Origin: Stenotrophomonas maltophilia
Lineage (GTDB): Bacteria > Pseudomonadota > Gammaproteobacteria > Xanthomonadales > Xanthomonadaceae
Reading direction: 5' to 3'
Assembly: GCF_023518235.1 (NCBI RefSeq)
Contig: NZ_CP090423.1
Location: 744,001-808,000 of the forward strand
DNA: 64,000 nucleotides
The notes below the pieces were generated by a model. The model worked only from the letters and a program-made list of their open reading frames with translations, searched no databases and was not told the origin of the DNA. This document shows, one piece after another, positions 1-11,200 of the stretch. Each line of letters opens with the position of its first letter. Positions within the stretch are counted from its first letter, which is position 1. The position numbers and the translations under genes were made by a program.

Positions 1-584
1 AGGTGATGCTGGCGGCCAGTGCATTCGTACGCAGCTGGGGCGTGTGGATGGGGTTGGGCCTTGCCGCGTTGGTGGTGGCGTGGCGGCTGGCGCTGCGCCG
101 GCCCGAGCTGCGCCTGCGCTGGGATGCGCTGCTGCTGAGGGTGCCGATGATCGGGCGCTTCGTGCTGGGCGTGAACAGTGCGCGCTTTGCCTCGACGCTG
201 GCGATCCTGCTCGATGCCGGTGTGCCGTTGCTGCGTGCGCTGGAGGCGGCACGGCAGACACTTGGCAATGCATTGCTGGCGCGCTGCGCCGATGACGTGT
301 CCGCGCGGGTGCGCGAAGGCGCGGCACTGGGCGCGGCGTTGAAGGTGCAGAAGGTGTATCCGCCGATCCTGGTGCATCTGGTGGCCAGTGGCGAGAAGAC
401 CGGCGCGCTGGCATCGCTGCTGGATCGCGCCGCACAGACCATCTCGCGCGAGATCGAACGCCGTGCGATGGCACTGACCGCGTTGCTGGAGCCGACCATG
501 ATTCTGGTGATGGGCGGCGTGGTGCTGACCATCGTGCTGGCGGTGCTGATGCCGATCATGGAAATGAACCAGCTGGTGCAATGA
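1..584 (+). CDS. gspF: Type II secretion inner-membrane platform protein GspF, C-terminal part (5' end outside window)
   Basis: This is the last ~193 residues of a GspF/PilC-type platform protein, which sits in the inner membrane and couples the secretion ATPase to the pseudopilus. The visible part has one hydrophobic segment near the start, then the second cytoplasmic GspF domain (around NSARFASTLAILLDAGVPLL and LVHLVASGEKTGAL), and a last membrane segment (ILVMGGVVLTIVLAVLMPI), which is the standard GspF ending. The reading frame is already open at base 1, so the true start lies upstream. The next gene encodes a PstS-like protein, an arrangement like hxcS-lapA of Pseudomonas aeruginosa (recalled). 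The family call is firm. Assignment to a particular T2SS (Gsp/Hxc-like rather than Xps) is inference from context. Confidence 0.93.
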   Translation, partial: VMLAASAFVRSWGVWMGLGLAALVVAWRLALRRPELRLRWDALLLRVPMIGRFVLGVNSARFASTLAILLDAGVPLLRALEAARQTLGNALLARCADDVSARVREGAALGAALKVQKVYPPILVHLVASGEKTGALASLLDRAAQTISREIERRAMALTALLEPTMILVMGGVVLTIVLAVLMPIMEMNQLVQ

Positions 585-894
585 TGCGCAGATGGCGTCA
601 AAGGCCTGCGCTTCGCGCGCGAGTCGACCAACAGTCGGCTCTACACAGTCGACGCGGGACGCTACCCGTCACGACAGTCACGGTTGGCATGTCGCCACGC
701 TTTCGATTCTCCACACAAAGCTCCACACCTTTTTCCGGTCCTCCACAGGTTTCTTAAGCGGCCTGTCATCGGCGCGGACCAGCATAGCCACGTCGCCGCA
801 GAGTGGGCTGGGAGGCCCTCGGCGGCAGCAGGCGTGTAGTGACCGTTCCTCCCTTGGTGTTTCACCTTCGCAGTAAACCCTTCAGGAGAAGATC
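585..894. other. Intergenic region between gspF and the pstS-like gene
   Basis: No convincing gene is visible in these 310 bases. The first part holds a single SMAG-like hairpin (621-644). The rest is likely promoter and leader for the pstS-like gene, ending in an AGGAGA ribosome binding site just before the ATG at 895. A single CTGTCAT heptamer, one half of a PhoB box, occurs at 763-769 but has no good partner 11 bp away. Confidence 0.5.
621..644 (-). repeat. SMAG-type REP hairpin, single copy
   Basis: On the minus strand this reads GTAGAGCCGACTGTTGGTCG followed by ACTC. It is a GTAG-headed imperfect palindrome of the Stenotrophomonas maltophilia GTAG (SMAG) repeat class. The same arm sequence recurs in the dimer at 36491-36574. 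Confidence 0.7.
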
Positions 895-2091
895 ATGAAC
901 AAGTACAAGACCCTGGCCGCGCTGGTTGCCACCGCGCTGCTGGCCACCGCCGGTGCCGCCTCGGCCCAGACCGCCGTCACCGGCGGCGGCGCCTCACTGC
1001 CGGCCGACCTGTACAAGGGCCAGGCCGACAGCATCCTGCCGGCCAACTTCAGCTACGCCGTGACCGGTTCGGGCACCGGCAAGAAGGCCTTCCTGGAAAA
1101 CAACTCCAGCCTGTTCCAGGCCACCGGCACCGTGCATTTCGCCGGCAGCGACTCGGTGCTGAGCGGCACCGAGCTGAGCACCTACAACAGCACCTACAAC
1201 GTGTCCGGCGATGCCAACCGCTATGGCGCACTGGTGCAGATCCCGTCGGTCGCCACCTCGGTCACCATTCCGTTCAACAAGGCCGGTTCGGCGGTTGACC
1301 TGTCGGTCACCCAGATCTGCGGCATCTTCTCCGGCAAGATCAACAACTGGAGCCAGCTGGCGGGCCTGGGCCGTACCGGCGCCATCCAGGTTGTCTACCG
1401 CGGCGAAAGCAGCGGCACCAGCGAACTGCTGAGCCGCTTCCTGACCAGCGCCTGCCAGCCGGCTGACGTGTCGGGCACCAACCTGAAGCTGACCAACGGC
1501 GTGCCGGCATTCTCGGTACAGTCGACCTTCGCCAACCTGTTCACCACCGTGCCGTCGAACTTCATCGCCGCACCGGCCACCGGTGGCACCTCGCTGTACA
1601 ACGCCGTCTATGCCGTTGACGGCCGCGTCGGCTACGTCGGTCCGGACGTGATCCCGAGCCTGACCGATGCCACCAAGATCGCCAAGGTCAAGGGCTTCTC
1701 GCCGGATGAAGTGAGCGTGCAGGCCACGCTGGAAACCGCTGCGCCGCCGACCGGTGCCGCTGCCGAGAACCCGGCGAACTGGGTGCCGGTGTTCGGCAAC
1801 CCGAACGCGGGTTATCCGATTGCCGGTTACACCAACTTCGTGTTCGGCCAGTGCTACAAGAACGGCACTGTGGGCGCCAACGTGCGTGCCTTCCTGGCCC
1901 GTCACTACGGCAGCGTCGTCGATGCCAACGGCGTCGAGAAGGGCCCGAATGACGACGCGATCCGCGCGCACAAGTTCATTCCGCTGACCAAGGCCTGGCG
2001 TGATGCCGTCCGTACGCGCTTCGCCACCGCCAGCAATGCCGGTGCGGTGAACAATCCGAGCACCTGCTCGGGCATCGGTCGTCCGCTGTAA
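895..2091 (+). CDS. PstS/DING-like phosphate-binding protein, probable secreted protein of the adjacent T2SS
   Basis: This 398-residue protein has a signal peptide (cleavage near ASA-QT, residue 24) followed by a PstS-like fold. TGGGASLPADLY at the mature N-terminus is the usual phosphate-binding start, and the CGIFSGKINNW and YRGESSGTSELLSRFL motifs match PstS binding loops. Unlike true PstS it is not next to pstCAB but directly after gspF. In Pseudomonas the DING protein LapA occupies the same place after hxcS and is exported by that T2SS. Secretion as a phosphate scavenger is therefore a reasonable inference. There are several cysteines, as expected for an exported protein. AGGAGA precedes the ATG at good spacing. 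Confidence 0.85.
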   Translation: MNKYKTLAALVATALLATAGAASAQTAVTGGGASLPADLYKGQADSILPANFSYAVTGSGTGKKAFLENNSSLFQATGTVHFAGSDSVLSGTELSTYNSTYNVSGDANRYGALVQIPSVATSVTIPFNKAGSAVDLSVTQICGIFSGKINNWSQLAGLGRTGAIQVVYRGESSGTSELLSRFLTSACQPADVSGTNLKLTNGVPAFSVQSTFANLFTTVPSNFIAAPATGGTSLYNAVYAVDGRVGYVGPDVIPSLTDATKIAKVKGFSPDEVSVQATLETAAPPTGAAAENPANWVPVFGNPNAGYPIAGYTNFVFGQCYKNGTVGANVRAFLARHYGSVVDANGVEKGPNDDAIRAHKFIPLTKAWRDAVRTRFATASNAGAVNNPSTCSGIGRPL

Positions 2092-2120
2092 CTGCAATTG
2101 CTTTTGTAGTTGCAGGAGAT

Positions 2121-2157
2121 GCAGAAGGGCGCCGGCAGCAATGCCGGCGCCTTCTGC
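2121..2157 (+). terminator. Strong GC hairpin after the pstS-like gene
   Basis: GCAGAAGGGCGCCGGC pairs with GCCGGCGCCTTCTGC across a short AGCAAT loop, a 15-bp stem with one bulged G. There is no long T tract, so termination or attenuation before the giant exoprotein gene is inference. A processing or stability element is also possible. Confidence 0.65.
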
Positions 2158-2295
2158 GTATGTCCGCCGCATGACAGTGATGGGCATGTCGCCTTCACGC
2201 CGCCACCACCGTCTATGAGGTGCAGGGCGTGCCTGGCGCAGGCCCATCCGTATACGCCGCCGCCGACGCGGCCCATCAGGTTGACGAGGTCCCCG

Positions 2296-5200
2296 ATGTC
2301 GCACCCGCATTCGCCCACCGCCCGCTTCCCTGCTGCCCTGTGGCGCAGCCACCCGATGGCCTGGGCCGTTGCCGTGGCCCTGGGCAGCGTGGTGGCCCCG
2401 GCCAGCCAGGCCCAGCAGGCGTTCAGCCCCGGCTGGTTCGCCGAACGCGGTGCGGCGCAGGGCGCGGCGGCACAGAGCGGGCGCATGCCCAATGGCGTGC
2501 CGATCCAGTTCCAGCTGCCCGCGCAGCAGCAGGATGCGGCGCGGCAGAAGCTGCAGCAGTCCATTGACAACCTCGGCACGGCCGCGCAGGCCATTGCCCT
2601 GCAGCAGCGCCTGCAGGAGCAGGCACGGCAGACGCGCCGCGAGGCGGGCTTCGTAGTGGCCGATGGCCTGGGCAAGGATGGCCTGAAGGTTGACGAGAAT
2701 CCGTTGACGCGTGGCTGGATCAATGCCCGCGAAGCGATCCAGTCGCAGGCGGCCGACGGGCGAGTGCTGGTCAACATCGAGCAGACCGCCGATCAGGCGA
2801 TCCTGAACTGGGAAACCTTCAACATTGGTGGCAACACCACGCTGAATTTCCTGCAGAACGCCGATTGGGCCGTGCTGAACCGGGTCAACGATCCCGCCGC
2901 ACGGCCCAGCCAGATCCTTGGCCAGCTGAAGGCCAATGGCACTGTGTTCGTTGCCAACCGCAATGGCGTGGTGTTCGGCAACAACAGCCAGGTCAATGTC
3001 CGCAACCTGGTGGCGGCGGCGGCACGCATCAGCGACGCGCAGTTCCGTGAGCAGGGTCTGTACAGTGCCGACGCGAACACCTCGGCGATGACCGACGCCC
3101 TGGGCAAGGTCATGGTCGAACGCGGTGCACGCATCACCACCCACGAACCCACCACGGCAACGCGGGGCGGTGGCTACGTGCTGCTGGCCGGCCACAGCGT
3201 GGAGAACGCGGGCCAGATCGAGACGCGCAAAGGCCAGACCCAGCTTGCCGCCGGCGACAGTTTCGTGATCCGCCGTGGCGCGGGCACGGCGCAGAACACT
3301 GCATCGACCACCCGTGGCAACGAGATCGCGCCGCGCTTCGTCGCCGACAGCACGGCCGGCAGCGTTCGCAACAGCGGTCTGATCCAGGCCCGCGAGGGCG
3401 ACATCACGCTGGCCGGTCGCACGGTGGAACAGGCCGGCGTTGCGGTTGCCACCACCACGCTGAATCAGCGCGGCACCGTACACCTGCTGAACTCGGCGTC
3501 CGATGCGGCGGGCCGCGTGACCCTGGCTTCCGGTTCGACTACGGCCGTGCTGCTGGAAGACGATGGCAAGAGCACGGCGCTGGACAGCCAGCGCGATGCC
3601 CTCATCAAGGAGTCGGCCGAGCAGGACAAACTTCGCGGTGCCAGCAACAGTGGCACCTTCGACAATCTCTCGCGCCTGCAGGACCGCCGCGAGCAATCCC
3701 GCATCGAAGTCGTCTCCGGCGGCGATGTGGACTTCCAGGCCGGCTCGCTGGCAGTGGCCACCGGCGGCCAGGTGATCGCCGACGCCGGCCGCCGCAGCTA
3801 TCTGGATGATGGCGCACGCGTGGACGTCTCCGGTGCGGTGGGCGTGCAGGTGGCGATGGAAAGCAACAACGTCAAGGTGAAGGTGCAGGGCAACGAGCTG
3901 CGCGATTCGCCCGACAACCGTGACAGCGGCAAGCTGATCAGCAGCGAGGTGTGGATCGACCGCCGCCAGTTGACCGAAGTCGCCGCCGGTACCGGTGGCT
4001 ATGAAGGCACGCGCTGGTATGCCGGTGGCGGCCTGCTGGAAGTGGGTGGGTACCTGGACAATCAGGGGCATTCGATCAGCGAATGGGCGGCGCAGGGCGG
4101 CACCGTCCAGCTGGCAGGCAAGGAAGTGGTCAGCCACGCCGGTTCACGCATCAATCTGGCCGGTGGCAGCCTGGACGTGCAGTCCGGTGTGGTGCAGCAG
4201 AGCTGGCTGCGTGGCCGTAATGGCCAGTTGTACCGCCTTGACGATGCACCGGCGGAGATGCTGTACGACGGTCTGTACCAGGGCTACGAACTGAAGCAGG
4301 AGCGCTGGGGCGTCACCGAATCCTTCCGCAACCCGCTGGTCGCCCCCGGTCAACGCTTCGACAATGGGTACACCGTGGGACGCGATGCTGGCCGCTTGCT
4401 GATCTCGGCGCCGACAGCGGTGCTGCAGGGCCAGGTGGACACGGCGGCCTTCCAGGGCCTGCAGCAGACGCGCCGCCCCGACCCGGTGCAGGACGGGTAC
4501 GCGCAGGCGCAGACGGCCGTGGCCCGCAACGCCCAGCTGTGGCTCGGGCGCTTCGACAACACCGGTCGCAGTGCGGTGTTCGATTCGAATGTCCGCATCG
4601 GAGAGATCCAGGCCGACGCCCGGCCGTGGACACTGCAGGCGCCGATCGCGGAAGCACAGCGCAATACGGTGTGGCTGGACAGTGAGGTGCTGAGCGCCCA
4701 GCGCTGGGGGCAGGTGGACCTCGCTTCGGCGGGCCGTATCGACCTTGATAGCACGCTCAGGTTGCAGGAAGGCGGCCGGCTGGGACTCACCGCAAGCCGC
4801 GTCAGCTTCGGTGGAACGGTGCAGATTGCCGGTGGGCAGGTGGACGCCGGCAACCTGCTTGCGGCGCTTGGCGGGCCCACGGCGCTGCTGAGGTCCGGGC
4901 GCGGCGCGGTGGACGTTGCGGCGGGCGCGCGGATTGATCTTGGCGGTGGCTGGAGCAACGCGCTTGCAGCGCCGGAGGGCGGTCCGGCACAGGCGTGGAT
5001 CGACGGCGGACAGGTGCGCTTCAACAGCAGCCACGACATCGGTGTGGGCGAGGGAGCGACGATTCTGGTCGATGCCGGCGGCGCGATCGATGCCAACGGC
5101 AAGGGGCGCGTCGGCAAGGGCGGCAGCGTCAGTCTGCTCGCGGCCAGCACCGAGGTCGCCACCGACGGCAGCGGCCGGCTGCGCTTCGGCCAGGGCGCGC

Positions 5201-8200
5201 GCTTCAGCGCGCTCGGTAATGGCAGCGGCAACTTCACGTTGGCAACCGGCGGTGCGGTGTCCATCGGCGCGGCTGGCACGGATGCATCGGCAGCCTCGCT
5301 GCGATTGCAGGCAGCGCTGTTCAACAGCGGCTTCGCCGGCTATGACATCGCCGGTCACAACGGGTTGACGGTTGAACAGGGCACCCAGCTGCAGGTGGAG
5401 CGACCTGGGCTGCGCCTGGCCGACGGCGCAGCGCAGGCCCTGGCCCGCGAGCAGGGCGTGCAGGCCTGGACGCCATCGCTGTACGAGGCCGATCCGAGCA
5501 GTGGTCGCGTATCGCAGCGCGGCGGCGCGAGCCTGACACTGCGCGCCGGGCATCTGCTGTCCACGGCCGACCTGCGCGTTGGCAAGGGGGCCGGGATCGA
5601 GGTCGACCCGGGCCAGTCGATCGAACTGTTCAGCGCCGGCAACCTGAGTGTGGCCGGCCGTCTGAAGGCGGCCGGCGGCCGCATCCGCCTGGATGAGGCA
5701 TTTGATCCATCCGGTGTACGTGGTGATGCGCGCCGCGAGCGCCAGTGGACGATCGCCGACGGCGCACTGTTGGACGTGAGTGGCGATACCGTTTCGCTGG
5801 CCGACGCGCGCGGGACGTTGCGCGGGCAGGTGCGCAAGGGCGGAACGATCGAGATCGGGGGCGCGCTGGACTGGGAAGACCAGGACAACGTACGCCACCT
5901 GCCGCCCGATACCTTCGTGGTGGTGGAGCGTGGGGCGCGGCTGGATGCGTCCGGTGCCTCGGCGATGCTCGACATCGATGGCAGCGGGCGCACCCGCGTG
6001 GACAGCGACGGCGGCAGCATCGTGCTGCGCACCGGCAATGCCCTGTACCTGCAGGGTGAACTGGACGCAGCGGCCGGCGGCGACGGCGCGCGCGGCGGCA
6101 CCCTGGGGGTTGCCTTCGGTGGCGGCACCTACGGCAGGACGGCAAACGGCAAGGACGTGCTGGCACCGCGGGTGATCTCACTGACCCAGCACGCCGCGCA
6201 GACGGCGGACCTGCCTGCACGCTTTGAATACGGCCATGCGGCACTGTCGGTGGAGCAGATCGAGGCCGGTGGTTTCGATCATCTGGCCCTGTTCGGTGAC
6301 ATCCGTGCGCAGGGGGATGTCAATCTGCGCATGGACCAGAGCCTGCGCATCCAGGGCTTGAATGAGCGTTACCTCGGCTTCGTCCCGGGTGGCAGCGAGG
6401 GCGGCCGCCTGCAACTGGCCGCGCCGTATGTCCGCCTTGCGCAGGGCCGCTGGTGGCAACCGGCCGGCGAAGGCACGTTGCGCCCGCTGGAGGCGCCCCT
6501 CGACTCCGGCCGGCAGCATCGCCTGGAGGTGGGCGCCGATCTGATCGACCTGCGCGATGTGACCTGGCTGGCGGGCTTCGATCAGGTCGCGCTGCGCAGC
6601 AGCGGTGACATCCGCATGCTGGCCCCGGTCGCCAGCAGTTCACTGGTCTCCACGCTGGCAAGCCCGGGTTCGATCGACATCAGCGCCGCACGCCTGTACC
6701 CGGCGGCCCGGGCCAAGGGACGCATCGTGGCCGGCGTGCCCGACATCGGTCCTTCGGGCGAGCCGTTCTGGCAGAACCCCGACGCCGTGCTGCGCATCCA
6801 TGGCGTTGCAGGCGGCGCGCAACCGGCACCGGACTCTGCGTTCGGAAGCCTGGAGCTGGTGGCGGCGACGGTGGTGCAGGGCGGCAATGTGCAGGCACCG
6901 TGGGGCCGTGTGCAGCTCGGTGGCCGGCAGTTCAACGCCAATGTGGCCGGCCGCGTCGACCTGCTTGCAGGCAGCGTGACGTCGGTGAGCGGAGCGGGCC
7001 TGCAGCTTCCGTTTGGCGGCACCGTCGATGGTGTGGGCTGGCGCCGCAATGGTGCCGACTTCGATGTGCTGGGCCCCGGCTCGACCAACATCCCGATCGG
7101 TATCGACATCGTGGCCAACGCCTTCAATGGCGTGGCGGGCAGCGTGCTGGACGTGTCCGGCGGCGGCGAGCTGTCCGGTGCCGCATTCGTGGCCGGGCGA
7201 GGCGGTTCGGTGGACATCCTGCGGCACGCGCTGGCGGACGCGAACCCGCGCTACCGCTTCAGCGGCAGTGACAATGCGGTCTACGCGATCATGCCGGGAC
7301 GCTCGGGCACGCAGGCGCCGCAGGCGATCGCTGACAGCAGCGCCGATCCGCGCGTTGGCCAGCAGATTGTCATTCCTGCCGGGGTTCCCGGCCTCCCGGC
7401 GGGAACCTACACGCTGCTGCCGGCCAGCTACGCACTGCAGAAGGGCGCGTTCCGCGTCGAAGTCGGGGCTGAGAGCGCCGTTGGCAGCCGCCAGCCCGTG
7501 GCCACCGGCACCGGCTCCTGGCGCGTCAGTGGACACCAGGCGCAGAGCCTGGGTGGTGCAGTCTCATCGCTGCTCACCGATCTGGTGCTGACGCCGGCGG
7601 ATGTGGTGCGCCGCCATGCCAGCTACAACGAGACGCCCTACAGCGCGTTCGTACAGGGCGTGGCCGAGCGGCGTGGTGAAGCGCTGCGCTGGCGGCCAAC
7701 GGACGCGGGCAACCTCAATCTGGTGCTGGGCGATGGCGCCGGACGTTCCAGCGTGCCGGCCGCGATCTTCCAGGGCGTGTCACGCTTCAACGCCGGCAGC
7801 AATGACGGACGGGGCGGCACCCTTTTGGTCAATCTGCTCGCTTCCAATGAGGCGTTGCTGGAGATTGCCACCCAGCGCGCTAGTGCCGGCAGCGGCAGCG
7901 GCGCCACCCTCTTCGATTCGGCGCTCAATGCGTTCCGCCCGGAAACGATGCTGATCGGCGGCGTGCTGCGGCGTGACGCGACGACTTATTCGCTGGAGGG
8001 CAGCGCGCAGCACATCGTGGTGCGCAACGGCGTCAACCTGACGGCGCAGGAAGTGCTGCTGTCGGCCGCGTTCGGGGGCAAGGGAATCCTGGTCGAGCAG
8101 GGTGCTTCGATCGATACCTTGACCGCGGCCGATCCCTCGCGCGTGGTGCAGCCCACGGCGCCCTATCTGGTGTCGGGCGGCCTGCTTGCCGTGTCCAACC

Positions 8201-11200
8201 AGCGCTTGACGGCGCTCAGTGCGCAGGGCGGCACTGCCGCCGGTCCGGTGGCGATCGACATCGGCGGATGCGTGGTGGGCTGCAATGGCCAGACCCGGTT
8301 GCTGTCGGCAGGCAGCATCAATGTGGTCACCGACGGCGCCTTGAACATTGGCGACGCGGTGAGCTATGGCACGCGCCAGCTCGGCCTGGGCATGTCGGCC
8401 CTCAATCTCGGCAGCGCCGAAGCCATTGCGGCGGCAACGGCGGCCGGTGGCCTGCCGGCCGGCATGACCATGAACCAGGAGGTGCTGCAGCGGTTGCTGC
8501 GCGGAAACACCGCCACCGGCGCGCCGGCGCTGGAGGCGCTCAGCCTGACTGCGCGCGATGCCATCAACGTCTTCGGCAGCGTGGACCTGGACACCCGTGA
8601 GGGCGCAACCGGCCGTAGCAGCCTGCGCAGCCTGGTGCTGGGCGCACCGGCCATCCACGGTTACGGCAGCGCTACCGATCGCGCGCGCATCTTCGCCGAT
8701 ACGCTGGTCTGGGACGGTACGCTGGCCGGCACCGCATTGGCCGGCGGTGAGCAGACCCAACCGGCCGGCGAGGCGATGGTGGGGCGGCTTGGCCAAGGAC
8801 AGCTGGAGATCAGTACGCGGGTGCTGGAGCTGGGGCGTGCGCCCTTCACCCGGCCCAGCTCGTCGGTGGCCGCAGATCGCCAGGTGCTCGGCTTCGCCGG
8901 CGTTACGCTGGCGGCGTCGGATCGCATGCTGTTCTCCGGCAAGGGCAGCCTGGACGTCTTCCAGCGCCAGGGCGACTACGTGGCAGGCAGCGGCTGGCAG
9001 TTCAGCGGCGGCGCGCTGGATATCGTCACCCCGCTGCTGACCGGCAACGCGGGTGCGCAGCTGGCCATCCGCAATGGCGGAACGGTGCAGCTGCGCGGTG
9101 CTGCGGCGACCACGGGCAGCGATGCGTTGGGTGCGGAGTTGTCGATAACGGCCGAACGGATCGGCATCGACAGCCGGGTGGCGCTGGCGTCCGGCCGGTT
9201 CGAAGCCAATGCCCGCCAGGACGTGGCGCTTGGCAGCAACGCGGTGCTGGACATGGCCGGACGCAAGGTCACCCTGTTCGACGTGGACAAGTACAGCTGG
9301 GGCGGCGACGTGGCGCTGACGAGCCGCGAAGGTGACATCGTTGCCGACGCCGGGTCGCGTATCGACCTATCCGCCCGCAACAACCGCGGCGGCCGCCTGA
9401 CTGTCGCTGCGCTGGGCCCGCAGGGCGGCCGCGTCGATCTGGCCGGGATCCTGCTGGGCGGCGCCAGCGGCCGCTACGACGCCGGTGGCACCGAAGTGCC
9501 CTACGACGGTGGCGAGCTGGTGCTGCGTGCACGCCAGTTGCAGGACTTCTCCGGACTGAACACTCGGCTTACCGCCGGTGGCATCACCGGTGGCCGGACC
9601 TTCCAGTTGCGTGAAGGCGACCTGCTGATCGGCGATGAGGTGAAAGCCCGCAATGTCGATATCAGCGTCGATGGCGGCAGCCTGCAGGTCTCGGGCCGCA
9701 TCGATGCCAGTGGCGAACAGGTCGGCAGCATCCGCCTGTCCGCGCGCGATGTGCTGCGTATCGATGGCACGTTGGATGCGCATGGCAGCGGCCTGCGCGT
9801 GGACAGCTACGGCAAGATCATCGACAGCCCGAACCGGGCCATGATTGAACTGACCTCGTCCAACGGCAGCCTGCAGCTGGGTGCGGCTGCCTCGATGGAC
9901 CTGCGCGCCGGCACTTCGGTGGCCACCGGTAGCGGCCCGGGCCAGAACGACGGCCGCGCACGCGCCAGCGTCAAGCTCAACGTGCCCCGCGTGGGCAGCA
10001 ACGATGCAGCGATCGAGGTGGCCAGCGGCATCCGCATTGCCGGTGCCGGCGACCTCCAGGTCAACGCCTTCCGCAGCTACGATTCGGCGCCGCTGGCCAG
10101 CGCTCCAGACGTGCACGGCCATCGTCCGCAGGTGATCAACCAGCAATGGCTGGATACGGTGGTGGACCCGGACAACAGCCTGTGGATGAACGCCGCGCTG
10201 GCCAATACCGGATTGCAGCAGCGCACCGCCGCCCTGGGCAGCTACCGCCTGCGCCCCGGTATGCAGCTGGTGGCGCGGAGCAGCAGCGACAATCCGCGTG
10301 GCGACCTGGTGGTGGCCGGCGATATCGATCTGTCCGGCTACCGCTACGGACCGCAGTCGAACCGTGTCGATCCTGCACGCCGTGGATTCGGCGAGTCGGC
10401 AGCGCTGGTGCTGCGTGCCGAGGGCGATATCAACGTCTATGGCAGCATCAACGACGGATTCGCGCCGCCGCCTGCCAACCCGGATGAAGACGGCTGGATG
10501 CTGCTGGAAGGGCGCAGCGCAGGCTCGCCGAACACCGCATTTGGCGGCGATCTGATCGTGCCCGGCGAGGGGGTCAAGCTCCAGAGTGGCACCGAGTTCC
10601 GCGCCGGTGCGACACTGAATTACGCACTGCCGTTCCAGGCGCTGACCTTGCCGTCCGGTACGGTGCTGCCGGCGCCCATGACGCTGTCGGCAGAGCTCAC
10701 GCTGCCCGCAGGCAGTGTGCTGGGGGCGGCGGTGACCACCGATGGCGGCCAGGTGCTGGCAGCAGGCACCGTGCTGGCCCAGGCGCTTACCCTGCAGGCA
10801 GGCGCACGGCTGGGTGCCGGCTTCCGCCTGCGCACGCCGGCGCCGGTGGCCGCACAGGTGTGGCCGGCCGGCGTCGCACTGCCCAATGCAATGAAGCTTT
10901 CCGGCGCACTGGATCTGCATGCCGGCGCCATCATCCCCTCGATGACCAAGGTGGAACTGGCTGGCGACGCTCCGGTGAAACTGAGGGTGGCCGACGCCAG
11001 CGGCCGACAGGGGCGTAATTGGGCGTTGGCCGCGATGCTGCCCGAAGGGACCACGTCATGGGACATGACCGCCGTGGCCGGTGCAGATACGGCGTCTGCC
11101 GATCCGCGCACGCGCCGCTGGGGCAGTGACGGCAGCATCGTGCTCGCCGACAGCCACTACAGCACCATCGGTACGGTGACCACCACGACGGAATGGAAAG

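Noticed and set aside
763..780. Pho box in front of the pstS-like gene
   Set aside because: Only one heptamer matches; the positions 11 bp up- and downstream do not, so it is kept as a half-site remark only.
592..876. Short open frames in the region before the pstS-like gene
   Set aside because: They start inside the SMAG fragment, lack ribosome sites and have arginine/serine-rich random composition. The region is better read as promoter and leader.
994..4137. Very long minus-strand open frame (1047 codons) opposite the pstS-like and exoprotein genes
   Set aside because: It is a GC-driven shadow: low-complexity His/Arg/Ala composition, no ribosome site, and it spans two well-supported plus-strand genes.
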